Shown in pieces: positions 12,737 to 14,411 of a DNA stretch of 14,411 nucleotides. The notes below the pieces were generated by a model. That model made no database searches. It saw only the letters and a list, made by a program, of their open reading frames with translations, and was not told the DNA's origin. Both the position numbers and the translations under genes were made by a program. The stretch is from Pontimonas sp. (GTDB lineage Bacteria; Actinomycetota; Actinomycetes; Actinomycetales; Microbacteriaceae): positions 1-14,411 of the forward strand of contig JAFMKX010000027.1 of the NCBI GenBank assembly GCA_017852615.1, in the 5' to 3' direction. Numbering within the stretch: the stretch's first letter is position 1; each line of letters opens with the position of its first letter.

Positions 12737-14411
12737 ATGACGATGGAAGCGCCAGTGGGGGCACGGCACACCGGCCCCACCCTTCTTGTTCGTTCGCACT
12801 TCGTTTACCTGGGCATTCCAGCGGCCATTATTGCCAGCATTTCTTTTCGCCGAGACTTTACTATCAACGCCTTTGTCAACGGCTTGATCATCAATTTTGC
12901 TGTGTTACTCAGCGTGTGGTTGGTTACCGAGCTTGTCAACGCAATCCTGGTGAAGCGGTTTTTCCCCACCGCCTTACCGCCCTTCATTGTGACACTGTAT
13001 GGCGCTGGGATGGGGGTTCTTGCTCTGCTGGTGGCGGAGGCGCTGGAGACAGTGTTGGGACGCCCCCTGACCACATTGGATGGAATCACTCTTGCCCTGT
13101 TTGCTGTGTTGGGCGCGGTTGTTTTTGTTCTGAGTTCGTTATTTGAGATTTCACGCCGGGACTACCGCAACCGCTACCGTATTGCTCTCGAGAGTGCGGA
13201 ATCAGGAACGTCGGGGGAAGAACTGCGGGGTGAGCTCGCGGAAATTTTTGACGCGCTCTCAGCCAAAGTCCGCACTACTTTTTCACAACTCCCACCTTCC
13301 GCTTCACCCCGCCAAAGCCTTGATGTGGTGATTGATACCTGCATCAAACCTCTCGCTAAGAGCATTCCGGTGAGATCGAGTTGGTTTGAGGGATTTTTCC
13401 TGATTCGGGGAGCCACCAGGGAGGCCATCACACTGCGTCCCTTCGCCTTGCCAGGCGTCACGGCCACCATTTATTCGAGCATTGTCTTTCTTAGTAACCA
13501 AGTGCAACCAGGAATCACGGCCTCCGGCGTGGATAGGGCGGAGCGGGCGCTTCTTGCCGCGCCGGCGAGTTTTGTGGTGGTAGCAGCCTCACTAATGCTG
13601 GCCGGATTTGTCGGCCCCAAACTTTTTGCACGGTTTAGCACCACAGCCTTTATTGCGTACCTCACCACGTTCATCGTTGTCGCCCTGGCCGTTACCGCGG
13701 TTAATCAAAATATTTTTTGGGACTCCTTTGACGCTGCTCGATTTAGCTTGGCGTGGGTTTCCAATGCTCTCTCGATTCTGGTTTTTTCAACGACATTGTC
13801 GATTATTGGGCGCCCCGGGCTCGCGTCTCCAGTGGTGCTGAGCCGAGGGGCCCAGCGCGGTAAACCCGCTCGCGGCCAGGGGGTGTTGGCCCGTGCCGCG
13901 CAGGCCATTACGCGCAGACAACTTGCTCAACATCTGCACGGGACAATCCAGAATCGAGTCCTGGCGCTGCAGCTGAGCTATCCCGGTGATGCCACAGTCA
14001 GGGATTCAGGCCTGGAAGACAAAGTCTTGGAAATCATCTCCCAGTCCAAAGAAGATTTCTTAAACATCGAGGAAGGGCCCTTGGAGCAGCGTTTGGCGGG
14101 GCTGGTTCACGAGTGGGCGTCGTTGGCCACGGTGGAGATCACGACGTCCTTCGAGACGCTGAACGCAGCCCAAGAACGCGTATTGTTTACCGTCATTCAA
14201 GAAGCCGTCACCAACTCGATTCGCCACGGGCGCGCAAAACAGCTCTGGGTGACCCTGGAGCAATCAGGGCCCCATACCTTCTCGTGTGAGGTCTTGGATG
14301 ATGGAACGGGCCCGCTGGGAAAGCGCCAACGACGGGGCTTAGGCCTGGGGTTGTTGTCCATGCTCAGCGATGACAACTGGGAGCTAGGTTTCAGGCCTGA
14401 GGGTGGCGCTC
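12737..14411 (+). CDS. Polytopic sensor histidine kinase, DesK/LiaS-like, 3' end outside window
   Basis: An open frame of 558 codons runs to the window end without a stop. About seven or eight hydrophobic segments are arranged in two clusters (roughly 22-37, 44-72, 80-103, 115-138, then 236-253, 274-294, 301-322, 335-357), separated by a soluble stretch of about 95 residues. The transmitter follows: H-box QLAQHLHGTIQNRVLAL with likely phosphoacceptor His401, ATPase N-box EAVTNSIRHG (489-498), and G-boxes DDGTG (521-525) and GLGLGLLSM (534-542). This is the HisKA_3/HATPase_c layout of kinases that pair with LuxR-type regulators, as here. The residue after the His is Gly instead of Asp, and the usual Gln at +5 is Asn. 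No known sensory domain is recognised. ATG 12743 is an alternative start. Confidence 0.85.
   Translation, partial: MTMEAPVGARHTGPTLLVRSHFVYLGIPAAIIASISFRRDFTINAFVNGLIINFAVLLSVWLVTELVNAILVKRFFPTALPPFIVTLYGAGMGVLALLVAEALETVLGRPLTTLDGITLALFAVLGAVVFVLSSLFEISRRDYRNRYRIALESAESGTSGEELRGELAEIFDALSAKVRTTFSQLPPSASPRQSLDVVIDTCIKPLAKSIPVRSSWFEGFFLIRGATREAITLRPFALPGVTATIYSSIVFLSNQVQPGITASGVDRAERALLAAPASFVVVAASLMLAGFVGPKLFARFSTTAFIAYLTTFIVVALAVTAVNQNIFWDSFDAARFSLAWVSNALSILVFSTTLSIIGRPGLASPVVLSRGAQRGKPARGQGVLARAAQAITRRQLAQHLHGTIQNRVLALQLSYPGDATVRDSGLEDKVLEIISQSKEDFLNIEEGPLEQRLAGLVHEWASLATVEITTSFETLNAAQERVLFTVIQEAVTNSIRHGRAKQLWVTLEQSGPHTFSCEVLDDGTGPLGKRQRRGLGLGLLSMLSDDNWELGFRPEGGA

Noticed and set aside
1..14411. 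Mobile elements, CRISPR arrays, toxin-antitoxin pairs, phage genes, tRNA or rRNA
   Set aside because: No transposase, integrase, direct-repeat array, cloverleaf-like sequence or small paired genes were seen; every gene looks like chromosomal core or family-level content with similar base use.

Overview
The window is a compact, gene-dense stretch of an actinobacterial chromosome. The pointers are an HspR-type (MerR family) heat-shock repressor inside a dnaK-grpE-dnaJ operon, a septum-formation-domain membrane protein, a DUF6421-like protein, frequent GTG starts and TAnnnT -10 boxes placed for leaderless transcripts. The moderate GC content (mid-50s by eye, not counted), near absence of intergenic DNA and overlapping stop codons suggest a small-genome Microbacteriaceae-like lineage (an inference; no marker gene or rRNA is present). 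I see no mobile element, CRISPR array, tRNA or rRNA, and no gene-free stretch above 150 bases.

Region 1 (1-4878, + strand) is the protein-quality-control operon: the 3' end of dnaK, then grpE, a zinc-finger-less dnaJ, hspR and a clpB lacking its N-terminal domain. Gaps are 2, 20, 3 and 13 bases, so they are almost certainly co-transcribed. DnaK/DnaJ/GrpE and ClpB would act together in refolding and disaggregation, while HspR closes the feedback loop with DnaK at a promoter outside the window. GrpE, DnaJ, HspR and ClpB contain no cysteine at all.

Region 2 (4879-9945) has a nitroreductase-family gene (+) converging on a two-gene minus-strand operon (DUF6421-like protein, then low-specificity threonine aldolase, joined by a 4-base GTGA overlap), then an AEC-family permease (+) converging on an exonuclease III gene (-).

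Region 3 (9946-11177, + strand) is pyrE followed with no gap by a membrane-anchored septum-formation-domain protein. xth and pyrE diverge from a 35-base gap holding two leaderless-type -10 boxes.

Region 4 (11174-14411) has a solitary beta-class adenine DNA methyltransferase (-) diverging from a two-component system (+): a LuxR-type response regulator and a large polytopic sensor kinase that runs off the window end. The kinase has a His-Gly-x-x-x-Asn phosphoacceptor motif in place of the usual His-Asp-x-x-x-Gln.

No complete, clearly undescribed system is evident. The points most worth checking are the DUF6421-like protein with its possible zinc site, the atypical sensor kinase, the cysteine-free chaperone set, and the packing of promoters and stop codons.
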